This document shows, piece after piece, positions 1-11,600 of a stretch of DNA of 64,000 nt (the stretch's first letter is position 1; every line of letters begins with the position of its first letter). The position numbers and the translations under genes were made by a program. Origin of the DNA: Cytophagales bacterium UBA2561 (GTDB lineage: Bacteria > Bacteroidota > Bacteroidia > Cytophagales > Thermoflexibacteraceae); NCBI GenBank assembly GCA_002340355.1, contig DDLX01000043.1:124001-188000 (forward strand), read 5' to 3'. The notes under the pieces were generated by a model that worked only from the letters and a program-made list of their open reading frames with translations, was not told the origin of the DNA and made no database searches.

Positions 1-11
1 AACATTACTTC

Positions 12-3000
12 TTAATTCACCAAAACAGCCTCCATAGTTTGGGTATAAATCAAGTATTTTTCAACTTCAGAATGTCCACTTTTTTCAAAATGTAAACCAT
101 ATTCTTGCAATTGTTGGCGGTGCATCTGAGATTTTTTACCTGTTTTATAATCCATCAAAATTACCTTATTTTTATCGAAAACAATACGGTCAGGACGATA
201 AATTTCATGTGTTTTTTCAGAAGTTGCTGTACCATTGAGATGAACTAACAAGTCTCGTTCATTCCGAATTTTACGCCCATGAAGTGGTTTAAAATAGGAT
301 TTTATTAGAGGTAAATTCGTGATTTTGAGCATTTTATTTTTTATTTCTATTGCTTCTTCCTCCAACAATAGCCCTTCATGTATCAATCGCCTGACAGCGT
401 GTGGAATGTCTCCTCGAAACCGAACATACTCAAAAGCCTTGTGCATCAAAATACCTTCTTTTCGGCTGGAATAGAGTTCGGAAACTGAAATTCGAGTTTC
501 ATCCTCCTGCCGTTCATCTCTTCGCATCCGCAATTTATCTCGACATTCGGTACTCAAAAAATGAGGCAATACATAATTTTCCGTTTCTAATTTCTCCTTT
601 TTGGGAGGTCGTGGTGTATGATCTTCATGAATGGTATATTCCCAAAATTGTTCTTCGGAAGTAGTCTGAACTTCTACATTTTCAAGGGTTTCACAATAAG
701 ATCTGAGAATTTCACCTACATTTCGAGTCTCTTTAATCACTTTTTTGGTCGAAGCAACCACAAATAATTTTTCGGCAGCTCTTGTCATTGCCACATATAG
801 CATATTAATCGCATCAATAAAAGTGGCTTGCATTTCTCGCTGATAATCTTGGGCAAAAATAGTTTCTTGAAGGTCTTTTTTGATAGGCAAAATTACGGTT
901 TTGAGGTCAGGCACAAGGTCATTTTCCCAATTTTGCCACATTTTCGCCGTATTTTGTGGGGTAATATTCCAATTGGCAAACGGCAAAATTACGGCTGGAA
1001 ACTCCAATCCTTTCGATTTGTGAATCGTCATAATTCGAATAGCATTGCCTGTTTCGGGTGTACTCACCGAAATTTTATGAGCATTTTTATCCCAATACTC
1101 TACAAAATCAGTCAAATTTCCACCTTTTCGTAACGAAAAATCAAGCATAACATCCAGCATTTTTTGTAAATAAATCTGCTCTTGATTTTCCTTATTCAAC
1201 TGAAAAACTCGAATTAATTCCTCAGCAATTTCGTAAATAGATAAATACTGCAATGATCTGAAATTCAGTGAAATATCTGTTTGCTTTTTGATATATTTCA
1301 TCAAAGTACTAAACTTGGGGTCATTGCTTGTTTCGGCAATTTTGGTGTGAATTTCTCCTGTAACTTTCAGATTTTCAAGCCCCAATTCTTTGTAAAAATG
1401 ACCATACACAAAATAAAGTAATTCGGATTTGGCAACGGGATTTAGAGGCTGAGCAAGTACACGTAAGAAATTGACGATAAATTTAACTTTTTGGGATGAA
1501 GTTAAGAGCAAAGACTCACTCGAAATCACTTGTATTTTTTGCTCAATAAATTTCTCTGCTAAAAAAGAAGCATCCGAATTTCTGCGGGTTAAAATAGCAA
1601 TATCCCTAAGTTCAAAACCTTGATTTTGGGTCAAATCTAAGACGATTTCGGATACTTTTCCAAAAGTGGCTAATTCGCTATTGGTTTCGTCTTTATTCAA
1701 AAAAGTAAGTTCAACATGACCTCCTTTATTGGGATTAGTATCTTGTTCAACTTCCTGATAATAAGTTTTTAAGCCTTCATGTTCTTGAGCAAAAGAACCT
1801 TCTCGTAACCATCGAAAAAATGAATTATTAAATTGAATGACATTTTCTTTGCTTCGCCAATTTTTGGCTAAATTTTGTGGATTGGCTTGTACTCGAAAGG
1901 CATCAATTTCGGACTGAATGGCTGAATTTTGCGATAAAGTTGGGACTTCTGGTAAACTTACAATCAATTCCGCATTTCCACCTCTCCACCGATAAATGGA
2001 CTGTTTGGCATCTCCTACAATCAAATTCAATTGATTGAATCCCAATGAATTGACTAACAAAGGAATTAAGTTATGCCATTGCATCATGGAAGTATCCTGA
2101 AATTCGTCAATCAGAATGTGTTTGTAGCGTTCTCCAAGTCTTTCATAGATGTAAGGTACAGGCTCATTTTCAATGATTTGGTTGATTTTACGGTTAAATT
2201 CACTGATATGAACTTTATTTTGTTGGCGCATCAAAGTTTCAGTTTGTTTACCGAGTTCATTGATTGTGCCAAGCAAATAAATATGAGGTAAAATATTGGA
2301 AATCAGGATAAAATTGGGTTTTTCTTTTTCTTTTAGATTTTCAATTTGATAAAGAATATCTGTCAATTCTGATTTAATACTTTCAATCTTGAATTTATCT
2401 GTAGCTGTTGCCTTTCCCGAAAACCATTTATCCTCTTGAATTGTCGTTTCTACTCTTGAGTTGGGAGTCTTCGAAAAATCTAATTTTTCAGGTATCGAAT
2501 GTTGTTGAAAATAACCATAAATTCCCGTCTTTCCAAAGTAAAAAGACTTCTCATTAAGACCTTCATTTTGAATAAGTTGAAACCCTTTTTTTCCCAGTTC
2601 TAATAATTGATTTAAAATATTTTGTCGATAGCTAAAAAGCTGATTACGAATTTCTTGAAATTGTTTTTTATTAATTTTACCCAATTGTCGAATTAAAGGC
2701 TCAGTTTCTTCTCGAAATAAATTTTGTCCAAAATTCTGTAAGGCATATTCTAAATTCCAATTTTTAGATTCTTCAGCATTTTTTCGAGCAAATTCAAGCA
2801 ATAATTTAGTCAATTCCTTTTCATTCGGACGACCTGTTCGAGCCAATAATTCGTCTGTGGCTTCGGTCAAAAGGTCTTCCGTATTGAGTTCAATTTCATA
2901 ATTATAAGGTAAATTAAGGTCTTTAGTAAATGAGCGAACTACTCGATTACTAAAGGCATCAATCGTACTCACCGAAAAATCAGAATAATTGTGTAAGAGT

Positions 3001-3350
3001 CGTTCATAAACTTTTTTAGCTCTTAAAGTCAACTCTTTACGAGAAATCTTTTCAGTGTGTTCCGTCTCAATTTCGCTGGCTACCACCTCAAAAAAACCAT
3101 CTTTATCAGTCGTTTTGAGTTCTGAAATTTTTTCAAGTTGCTGAATAATACGGGCTTTCATTTCATTGGCAGCATCATTAGTGAACGTAATCGCCAAAAT
3201 GTGTCGAAAATAATCGTCCCGAAATCCTGTATCAGAACTTGGTGCGGTTAAAATTAACTTGATGTACTCTTTGGTGAGCGTAAACGTCTTTCCTGAACCT
3301 GCCGAGGAGCGATAAATTTTAAATTTTCCCTTCATATCGTTACTGTCCAT
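12..3350 (-). CDS. UvrD-family helicase-nuclease, AddA/RecB type
   Basis: This is a cytoplasmic ATP-dependent helicase-nuclease expected to unwind and resect double-strand DNA ends for recombinational repair. The helicase core is complete: Walker A SSAGSGKT with Lys21, AITFTNDAANEMK from residue 53, Walker B LIDEFQDTS near 415, VGDAKQSIYRW near 445, MTIHKSKGLEFP near 780 and YVAMTRA near 845. The C-terminal part keeps a PD-(D/E)XK nuclease: GILMHKAFEY supplies the His, RPDRIVFD an Asp, and ILMDYKTGKK near 1065 the Asp and Lys. The ATG start places Walker A about 15 residues in, as is normal. The stop lies 12 bases from the window edge, so an AddB-type partner could lie just outside; none is inside. 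The choice of AddA rather than RecB as the closest relative is inference. Confidence 0.93.
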   Translation of the reverse strand: MDSNDMKGKFKIYRSSAGSGKTFTLTKEYIKLILTAPSSDTGFRDDYFRHILAITFTNDAANEMKARIIQQLEKISELKTTDKDGFFEVVASEIETEHTEKISRKELTLRAKKVYERLLHNYSDFSVSTIDAFSNRVVRSFTKDLNLPYNYEIELNTEDLLTEATDELLARTGRPNEKELTKLLLEFARKNAEESKNWNLEYALQNFGQNLFREETEPLIRQLGKINKKQFQEIRNQLFSYRQNILNQLLELGKKGFQLIQNEGLNEKSFYFGKTGIYGYFQQHSIPEKLDFSKTPNSRVETTIQEDKWFSGKATATDKFKIESIKSELTDILYQIENLKEKEKPNFILISNILPHIYLLGTINELGKQTETLMRQQNKVHISEFNRKINQIIENEPVPYIYERLGERYKHILIDEFQDTSMMQWHNLIPLLVNSLGFNQLNLIVGDAKQSIYRWRGGNAELIVSLPEVPTLSQNSAIQSEIDAFRVQANPQNLAKNWRSKENVIQFNNSFFRWLREGSFAQEHEGLKTYYQEVEQDTNPNKGGHVELTFLNKDETNSELATFGKVSEIVLDLTQNQGFELRDIAILTRRNSDASFLAEKFIEQKIQVISSESLLLTSSQKVKFIVNFLRVLAQPLNPVAKSELLYFVYGHFYKELGLENLKVTGEIHTKIAETSNDPKFSTLMKYIKKQTDISLNFRSLQYLSIYEIAEELIRVFQLNKENQEQIYLQKMLDVMLDFSLRKGGNLTDFVEYWDKNAHKISVSTPETGNAIRIMTIHKSKGLEFPAVILPFANWNITPQNTAKMWQNWENDLVPDLKTVILPIKKDLQETIFAQDYQREMQATFIDAINMLYVAMTRAAEKLFVVASTKKVIKETRNVGEILRSYCETLENVEVQTTSEEQFWEYTIHEDHTPRPPKKEKLETENYVLPHFLSTECRDKLRMRRDERQEDETRISVSELYSSRKEGILMHKAFEYVRFRGDIPHAVRRLIHEGLLLEEEAIEIKNKMLKITNLPLIKSYFKPLHGRKIRNERDLLVHLNGTATSEKTHEIYRPDRIVFDKNKVILMDYKTGKKSQMHRQQLQEYGLHFEKSGHSEVEKYLIYTQTMEAVLVN

Positions 3351-3515
3351 TCATTTTTTTCTTCGAGTAGTGAAATTCTGGACGTGAATTTTTACTTTAT
3401 AGTTTTAATAAGATACGATTTTTTTGGGAAAAACACAAATTGATGAGGTTTGTTTGTTATTATCCTTAAAAATTGCCCATGAATAAATCTAAGAAACACA
3501 GGCAAATACAAATTT

Positions 3516-4163
3516 TTAAAGTTGAGCGATTTCAACTTCGGCGGCATCTTGCAAAGAGGTTTCTAAAGAGGCTTGAAAATGTTTTTTGGCTTTGGAGTTA
3601 TCTTGCAATTTTTTGTAGGTCAATCCTGTCAAAAAATTAAGTTCGGCAAGACGTTTTTTGTCCGAAGTCAGTTTTAAGGCACTTTTGAGGGTGCTTAATG
3701 TTTGTTTATAATTTTGGAGTTGATAATCTAACAAGGCTTTTTCAAAATATCCTTCGATGGCTTGAGCATCCATCTGAAAAATTTTACCAATGGTTTGGCG
3801 ACATTCCTCATACTTTTTATCTTCGAGTTGAATATCTGCTAATTCTTGATAGAGTTGAATTTTTTCAATATTTTTTTTGGCAGATTTGATAGCATAATGT
3901 AAAATCTGAATCGTTTCGCTGTGATTACCGTTGTTTCGCTCAGTTAATTTAGATAGCATTATATAAGCATAAGCATAACTTGGGTTTATGAAGAGTGCCG
4001 AATCAATGTAGTGTTGTGCTGTTTCATTTTCGTGCATTTTGAAATAAGTGACGGCGACTGATACATAGTATTTAGCATCATTGGTTTGGGCATGAATGGA
4101 AATAGCCTGAAAATAAATTAGATTAAATCCGCAAAAAATAAGGAAAAGAAAAATTCGTTTCAT
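3516..4163 (-). CDS. Secreted tetratricopeptide-repeat protein
   Basis: A 215-residue protein with an N-terminal signal peptide (basic MKR start, hydrophobic stretch, likely cleavage after SIHA near residue 26), so probably periplasmic. The rest is helical TPR-like repeats, for example KMHENETAQHYIDSALFINP near 45-64 and units near 115-190. TPRs bind other proteins, and no enzymatic motif is visible. It lies 165 bases upstream of the helicase-nuclease on the same strand, but the spacing does not argue for a shared role. A divergent gene starts 274 bases away on the other side. The partner and process are unknown. Confidence 0.8.
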   Translation of the reverse strand: MKRIFLFLIFCGFNLIYFQAISIHAQTNDAKYYVSVAVTYFKMHENETAQHYIDSALFINPSYAYAYIMLSKLTERNNGNHSETIQILHYAIKSAKKNIEKIQLYQELADIQLEDKKYEECRQTIGKIFQMDAQAIEGYFEKALLDYQLQNYKQTLSTLKSALKLTSDKKRLAELNFLTGLTYKKLQDNSKAKKHFQASLETSLQDAAEVEIAQL

Positions 4164-4437
4164 GGATAATTTTGAGTTAGAACTTGCAATAAATTGACTG
4201 TTAAAATAGTGTGTATTAGTAATTTGATATGTTTGAGTTTGCGGATATTTGTTGAGATAAAGATAAAATTAGTCTTAAGTATCCGAAAAGGGTTTTGGGG
4301 TGGTGAAACTAATTTTAAGCATTTGTTTTCGAACCTTACAAAGGTCGTGAAAATGGACTAAAAATGAAACAAGCTATAAGCCAACTAATTCTCTCTTGTG
4401 CTAAATGAGATAAATTAATTAAATATTTGAATAAATA

Positions 4438-5211
4438 ATGTACAAAGTAGCTTTTATTGGGGCGGGAAATGTGGCTTGGCATCTGGCTCCTGCTTTAGAA
4501 AAAGAGCAGATTATTTTAGTGACGGAAGTATATAGCCGAACCAAAAAGAATGCTCGAAGATTAACTCGTTTATTGTACGAAGCCAAAGCCATTACCTCCT
4601 TAGATTTTTCGGAATCAGAAGCTGAAATTTTTATTTTGGCAATTCCTGATGATGCTTTTTCAGAAGTAATTTTAAAGTTACAACTTCCTGAAAATTCGTT
4701 GATTGTGCACACTTCGGGGACTAAATCAATGGCTGTTTTGGAACGTTTTGAACGGCATGGTGTTTTTTATCCTTTACAAACTTTTAGCCGAGCCAAGAAA
4801 GTTGATTTTCAGAAAATACCGTTTTGTTTGGAGGCTTTGGATTCGGAGGATTTAGATATTTTAGTGGAATTGGCGGATACTTTGACGCAAAATATTTTTC
4901 ACATTACTTCCAGAGAACGAGAAAAATTGCATGTTTCGGCAGTGTTTGCTTGTAATTTTACCAATCATTTGATGGCGATTGCTTCTGATATTTTACAACA
5001 ACACGACCTTGATTTTGAATTAATAAAACCCCTGATTCAAGAAACGATGTCCAAAGTCCTGACTCACGAACCGCATCAAGTTCAGACAGGTCCTGCCATC
5101 CGCAAAGATCAACGAACTATTGAACGGCACTTAGAACTTTTGGAAAATCATCCTGAGTTTCACCAGATTTATCGGATAATGACGGAAAGTATTCAAGATT
5201 TTAAGGTTTAA
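4438..5211 (+). CDS. Rossmann-like / DUF2520 domain protein
   Basis: A 257-residue protein with an N-terminal NAD(P)-binding Rossmann fold and a C-terminal helical DUF2520 domain. It resembles pyrroline-5-carboxylate reductase and F420-dependent reductase folds. The dinucleotide loop FIGAGNVAWHL begins near residue 6, and a second conserved segment, FILAIPDDAF, lies near 65. HTSGTKSM near 91 and GVFYPLQTFS near 107 are typical of this family in Bacteroidota. The substrate of the family is not established, so the reaction is left open. The ATG at 4438 puts the nucleotide-binding loop right at the N terminus. It is cytoplasmic, as no signal peptide is seen. Confidence 0.88.
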   Translation: MYKVAFIGAGNVAWHLAPALEKEQIILVTEVYSRTKKNARRLTRLLYEAKAITSLDFSESEAEIFILAIPDDAFSEVILKLQLPENSLIVHTSGTKSMAVLERFERHGVFYPLQTFSRAKKVDFQKIPFCLEALDSEDLDILVELADTLTQNIFHITSREREKLHVSAVFACNFTNHLMAIASDILQQHDLDFELIKPLIQETMSKVLTHEPHQVQTGPAIRKDQRTIERHLELLENHPEFHQIYRIMTESIQDFKV

Positions 5212-5221
5212 AAATAGAATT

Positions 5222-5261
5222 AAAAAATCCCATTCTTCAAAAAAAGTAGAAGAGTGGGATT
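5222..5261 (-). terminator. Rho-independent terminator for the 52-residue membrane protein gene
   Basis: A 13-bp stem (5226-5238 paired with 5249-5261, one G-T wobble) encloses a 10-base loop. The A-run at 5222-5227 becomes a U-run on the minus-strand transcript, so it best serves the small gene ending at 5297. It may also stop the plus-strand gene ending at 5211, though no T-run follows on that strand. Confidence 0.7.
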
Positions 5262-5296
5262 AAGGATAAATTCGTTTATATTCTATATTGAATAAC

Positions 5297-5455
5297 TCAT
5301 TCATCACGAAGCAATGAAAGTCCATATCGGATTGCGACAGCAATGAGTAAAATACCCACTACCCATACTACAATATTTTTGATAATAGAAAAAACAAAAC
5401 TGATAACTAGCAAGCCGCCAAGTGCTATCAGAACGAGTTTTAAGATATTTGCCAT
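5297..5455 (-). CDS. Small two-helix membrane protein, 52 residues
   Basis: A short frame starts with ATG at 5455 and ends with TGA at 5297. The product begins MANILKLVLIALGG and ends YGLSLLRDE. It has a hydrophobic segment at about 4-24, a short polar break with one Lys, a second hydrophobic segment at about 27-42, and a charged tail. That is the pattern of a small inner-membrane protein. Support comes from the coherent hydrophobic profile, the clean start and stop, and a strong minus-strand terminator 36 bases downstream. No known family is recognised and the function is unknown. It sits alone between a plus-strand gene and the giant LRR gene. Confidence 0.6.
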   Translation of the reverse strand: MANILKLVLIALGGLLVISFVFSIIKNIVVWVVGILLIAVAIRYGLSLLRDE

Positions 5456-5646
5456 AGGTACAGAAGAGTTTGAAAACGAAAGTAAAATTTAATTCTCTAT
5501 TTATATTTACGCAAAAAAAAAACAATATGTTTTCCCAAGCAAGTTTGGAGCATAAAATTCACACCAATTGTGAAAAATCAATAAATAATGCTAAAAACAA
5601 AAGAAAGAATTTGTATTTCACTGAAAATAAGCCAGTATCTAATCAA

Positions 5647-8600
5647 TTATTTTTTGATGATTTTATGTGTAAATTTTTGGTTTTCTATTGTTAGAGTTAA
5701 AAGATAAATACCAGCCTCTAAGTGAGGCGTATGAAGTATAAATCCTGAATTACTGACAAGGGTTTTTTCAAAACGCACCTTTCCTGAAGTATCCGTAATT
5801 TGAGCTTCTACTTTATAGTTATGATTTCGAACAAATCGAACTTCAATATCTTGAGAGTATGGATTTGGATAAATACCCGAAATAAGTTTTGTTTTTTCCA
5901 ATCCTGTGATCTGGTTATTTTCTTCTATTTCTTCTAATCGTCCATTTTTTAACTGATATGTCATTGAAGTAGAAGAACATCCCTCATTTGTAACGACTGT
6001 TACTTTATATCTAGCACTTTTGCCTCTTATCTCTAATTGATATTGGTTTTGATTTGTTATTTTAATACCATTTTTATACCACTGATAGATCAAATTATTA
6101 AATTTATCAGTTTGTAAAATATTATTGATCAATGAGATACTGGGTCTTCGAATAATTTTTGCTGATACGATTTGGCTTTGATTTCCTTGTGCATCAATCA
6201 TGGCATAGACTGTTTTTTGTGTTTCAGGGATGGCAAGGCGTAATTTTTCTCCTTTGCCCAGATAAGTTTGTAAATCGGCATCTGCATACCATTTTGTTAA
6301 ATGACTTTCTGAAATCAAAGTAACCAAAGTATCTGAAACACAGTATGGTTTTGGGATAGAGATACTAGGAGTAGATGGAACGACGTTTAATGTAAATTGG
6401 TAAGAAAGAGTCAGATTGGGTAAAAGTGTATTTTGGACTTGACATAAATAATTATCCGAATCATTGGTTTCGACTACAGGAATAAAATAGTGAGATTTCT
6501 GCTCATTCGGAAGCCAGTCAGTCTTACGAAACCACTGATATTGGTTGTTGTTTTCCAGTAGACTATCTGATAAGAAAAAAGTAAAACCTTCACCTTCTGA
6601 AGTGGTAAATACTTGTCCTTCTCTGTTTTTTTGTGGAGCATATCGGAAAGTATTAATCAAACAATTTGGTGCCAAATTTTTAAAAGTTAAATAATTATAG
6701 GCTAATTGTAGTTCAGCTAATTTGGGGGCTTGAGCCAAATTAGGCACAGTACGTAAGTTGTTATTATTGAGTAATAATTTAGTTAAATTTGGTGAATCTT
6801 GGAAACTTTCAGGAATGTCTCCGATTAATCCGTTATCACTTAAATCTACTTCTTGAATTTGAGGCAAGTATCCCAATTCAATTGGGATTTTCGTTTGGTA
6901 AAACTGATTTCCTTGTAAATATAATTTTTGTAATTTTGTTAACTTCTCAAGTTGACTTGGGATCTTTCCTGTTAATGTATTGTTGGCTAAATCTAGTTCT
7001 ATGAGTTGACTAAGTTCGGAAAGCTCAGGCGGAATTTGTCCTGTCAATTGATTACCTGATAAGCGTAAAACTTGAAGCTCTGTTAGAAATTTGATATCAC
7101 TCAATAACTTGCCTGTCAACCGATTATTTCGTAAATCTAATTCAATCACACGGTCATTGATAACTTTTACACCGTACCAATCCTTAATGGCAATAGTATC
7201 TAAATCCCATTGATTTATCCAATTTTCACCTCCATTTTCAGTATAGATTTTTTGCAAGACGTGAGCATCTGATAGGGCTACTTCAGGTACAAGTATTGTT
7301 ACTGTGATCTTTCGGCGCGATAAAATCAACTCAGGAAAATGAGCATGGGTTACATCACAAGTATATTCCCCCGCATCCGAGTAATCTACATTTTCGATAG
7401 TAAAGTCTTTATTTTCAGAAGGCTGTCCAATAGGAATATTATTTCGTCTCCATTGATAAAGGGTTTTTGCTCCACCTGCATCATTGAGCTTGAGTGTCAA
7501 TTTTTGGTTCCAAACAACTTCAATTTGATCTATGGTGTCTAAGGGAGCTTGTGGAGCATATACCAACTTCTCTACAAAAATATTTGCTTCTAAATCTATG
7601 AATGTCAACCGATTATTCTGAACTTCAAGTACTTGTAAGTTTTCTGATAATTGAGGTAAATCGGTTAATTGGTTGTTTTCTAATTGAAGTGATCTCAAAT
7701 CGCCTAAACTGGCTAAAGAGCTGGGTACTTTTCCCGTAATTTGATTATTTCCAAGTGCTAGTTCTCGTAATTTGACCAAATCCGAAAAGTCAGGAATGTT
7801 ACCCGTAAGCCTATTGCCCTCTACATTTAAAACTCTTAGCTTGGATAATTGACCTAATATTGAAGGAATATTCCCTATTAATTTGTTGTTTCCTAAATTT
7901 AGTTGGACTAGGTTCTTGAGTTGACTTAGTGTTGTGGGTATGGTTCCTGTTAGTGCATTATTTCCGAGTTGTAAATTTTTGATTTTTGGCAAACTACCGA
8001 TTTCAGAAGGAATGATTCCAGTTAAGCTATTATCGCTCAGATTTAAGATTTCTAAGTTTTTGAGTTCTTGTAGTTCAGTAGGAATTTTACCTTCAAGTAA
8101 ATTTCCATTAAGCCATAGAGCTTCCAATCTGCTTAGTCTTTCAAAACTATTAGGAATTTCTCCTGATAATTTATTATTACCCAGATTCAAGGTATGGAGT
8201 TGAGTTAAATTGCTTATTTTTTTGGGAATATCACCCTTAAAATCGTTGTCATTCAGTATAATTTCAGTGAGGTTTTTGAGTTGGGTCAATTCTTTTGGAA
8301 TTTTATTTTCCAAATTATTAAAACTCAAATTCAGCTGAGTCAAGGCGGTTAAAAACTGAATTTCTGTAGGAATATCTCCTATAATTTTGTTTGAATTCAA
8401 ATTTAATTTCTGGAGTTCATTTAAATTACCTAGTTCTTTTGGTAATTTTCCTGTCAAATTATTTCCTGCTAAATTAATTTCAATAACTCGCCCTAAGTCA
8501 GTAGTGATTCCATACCATGTATTCACTGGATCCTCTAGATTCCATGTATTTTGCCAATTTGTACCACCATTTTCCTGAAATAACTGAACTAATATCAATG

Positions 8601-11600
8601 AATCAGATTCTAATATCCCAGGTGGATTTACGTAGAAAAAAATAGGATTTCGAATGAGGGTTAAACGTGGTAAAATTGAATTGGTAATTTCTGCCCAATA
8701 AATTCCTGCATGTTCATATTTAGCACCATTTAATCGAATAGTAGGTTGGAAACCTAATTTATTTTCTTTAGTATCCTTATACCATATATAATGGTTAAAT
8801 AGTTTCGTATCAATTAGGGCTGAAAATTCTACGGTATCTCCATAAAATACACCCTTCCGAATCGTATCTAAGACGGTGGCTTGAGGGTGGTATACATACG
8901 CTGAAGTGAAAGCATTAGGAGTCAAATCTTCGAACGTAAAAAAATTATTTTCGAGTTCTAATTTATGGAGTGTTCTATTCTCAAACAAAGGGAGGTGAGT
9001 AAAAAGATTATTTTGGATTTTTAGGCGTTCCAGACGTGGTAATTTGCCCAAGGAATTAGGTATTACGCCTTCAAATAAGTTGTTGTACAAATAAAATTCT
9101 TTTAGATTCTGTAAATCACCTAATTCTTGAGGAAGTGTTCCTGAAAATTCATTATTAAAAATATGAAAGGTGGAAAGATTGCTCATCTTGCCCAATGTCG
9201 AGGGTATTTTTCCCGAAAAGTCATTATCATTTAGAATGATACGCGTAGCAGAAGACAAAAATCCCAAAGAAGAAGGTAGAGTATTTTGTAGTTGATTTTC
9301 TTGTAAAAAAAGGTCGACTAATTTTGTTAACTGACCAATTTCGTAGGGAATTTTTCCTTTCAGATAATTATTACTCAAATCTAAAGCACGTAATTTACTC
9401 ATACTCCCAATTTGAGATGGAATTGTTCCATATAAGTTATTATCAGGTAATCGAATTTCAGTAACTACTCCTAAGTTATCGTCAAGTGTAATACCATACC
9501 ATTGTGCAACAGGTTGACTTAAATCCCACTTATTGACCCAGTGTTGTCCGTTAGTGGTATTGTACAAAGCAACTAAAGCTAAGGAATCCATCTTAATGGC
9601 TCGTGCCGTACTAAATACATTAAATACAATAGCACGTCGCTCTAATATTAAATGGGGTAAATCAGCATTAGTAATTTCGGCATGATATAAACCCGCATCA
9701 TCGAAACCCGCAGAAGAAATAGATAAAAACGCTTGATTATCCTTTTCGATAGAATTATGAAGCCACTTATATTGATTGTTTGTGCCTCCTACTGTAGCAT
9801 CAAATCCTGCGGATTCAGCAAAAACAACATCTTTAGTATAAGCATTTAAGACAGGTTGTTGAGGAGCATAATCGTTCACAGTTTGGAAAATACTTCGATT
9901 GGATTGTAAATCTTCAAAGGTAAGTTGATTTTCAGCTACTTCTAGCACGCCTATAGTTGGAATATTAGACAAATCTGGTAGATTTTGAATATGGTTAAGT
10001 TGTAATTTTAGTCGTTCCAATTTGGTAACTGATGTAAATTCAACTGGAAAATCACCACTTAATCTATTATTATATAAATAAAGTTGTTTTAAGGCTTGGG
10101 CATTGGCTAAGTGTGCTGGGATAGTTCCTGATAGGCTATTATTATATAAATGAAGTAATGCTAAAAAATTTAAATTGCCTAATTCCTTGGGAATATTTCC
10201 TGATAATTCATTATCATTTAATAAGATGCGAACGATAGCAGTCATATTTCCCATAGTGGAAGGAATCATTCCTGAAAATTCATTTTCGTCTAAAAAGCAA
10301 TTAATCAGAGCTGTCAAATCACCAAGACGATGAGGTAGATTTCCAGCCAAAAAGTTATTGCTTAAATCCAAATGCCGTAAAAGATTCAGATCTCCAATAG
10401 TTTCAGGTAATGTGCCATCTAAGCCATTATCCGATAAACTTACTTCGACTACTTTACCCGATGTCTCATCCAAAGTTATACCGTACCATTCTTGGACAGG
10501 AATTCTGTTTATTTTTGTTTTACTGGCTTCTAAATCTAATCGCCAAGATCGTGTCCACTTATCACCATTTGTTTGATGATACAACGCCACTAATGCTAAA
10601 GAATCGGTTTGATTTGCTTCTACTTTGATAACTCGAACGTTGATAGGTTTTCGCCGTAATCTTAAAGCAGGTAAACTAGGATTTGTAATTTCTGCCCAAT
10701 ATACTCCCGCATCATCGAATGTCATTGAGGGTAAGGGTAAATCTATAACTGTGTTAATTTGGTTGGTTTCACTATCCTTATACCATTTATAAATATTACC
10801 TGTCTCATATAAATCTGCGGTTAAAAAAGTAGATTGTCCAAAGAAAATAGCGGTTGTAAATTCGTTCATGGTTTCGAGTTGTGGTGAGAACTCAATATGA
10901 TTCAAGAAAAATCCTGTATTTGGAATGATATCTGAAAATGTTAATCGGTTATAAGCAACTTGAAGAGTCGTTAGGTACGTTAAAGCTGATAAATCGGGTA
11001 ATTCATCAAAAAGATTATTCTGGATTTTGAGCTTTTCGAGATCGGGAGCAAAAACAGAAAAGTTAGGAATCGCTCCTGTCAATTGATTATTAAAAACATA
11101 TAGTTCTTTGAGGTTGGTCAAGGGAGTTATATCAGGTAAATCTCCTGTTAATAAGTTGTCATTCAAGTGTAAAAGAGTTAAGCTTGAAAGCTGATTCAAT
11201 TCAACAGGGATACTTCCCGAAAGTTGATTATCATTCAATTTGAATCGAATGAGATTGGTTTTTATTGCTCCCAAACCTAGTTCAGATGGAATAGTACCCA
11301 CAAAACTATTTTCATGTAAAAGTAAGTTTTCTAATTTTCCTAAATTGCCCAATTGAGGAGGAATAAATCCTGTTAACTTATTGTTACTCAAGTTTAATTG
11401 AGTTAATTCATTCAAGTTTCCTAAGCTGGCTGGGAGAGCAGTTCCATCTAAATTATTATTCGATAATTCTAATTTAGTTACTCTTCCCGTTTGATTATCT
11501 AAACCCACTCCCCTCCAGCTTTGTACAGGGTCGGCAGTTATCCAAGGAATTGTCCAATTCTCTCCTCTGGTGGCTAAATACAAATCAATTAAAATAAGGG

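Noticed and set aside
5470..5694. A 74-codon plus-strand frame overlapping the end of the LRR gene
   Set aside because: It overlaps the antisense end of the giant LRR gene, has AT-run-driven composition, and contains the likely promoter of the 52-residue membrane protein gene.
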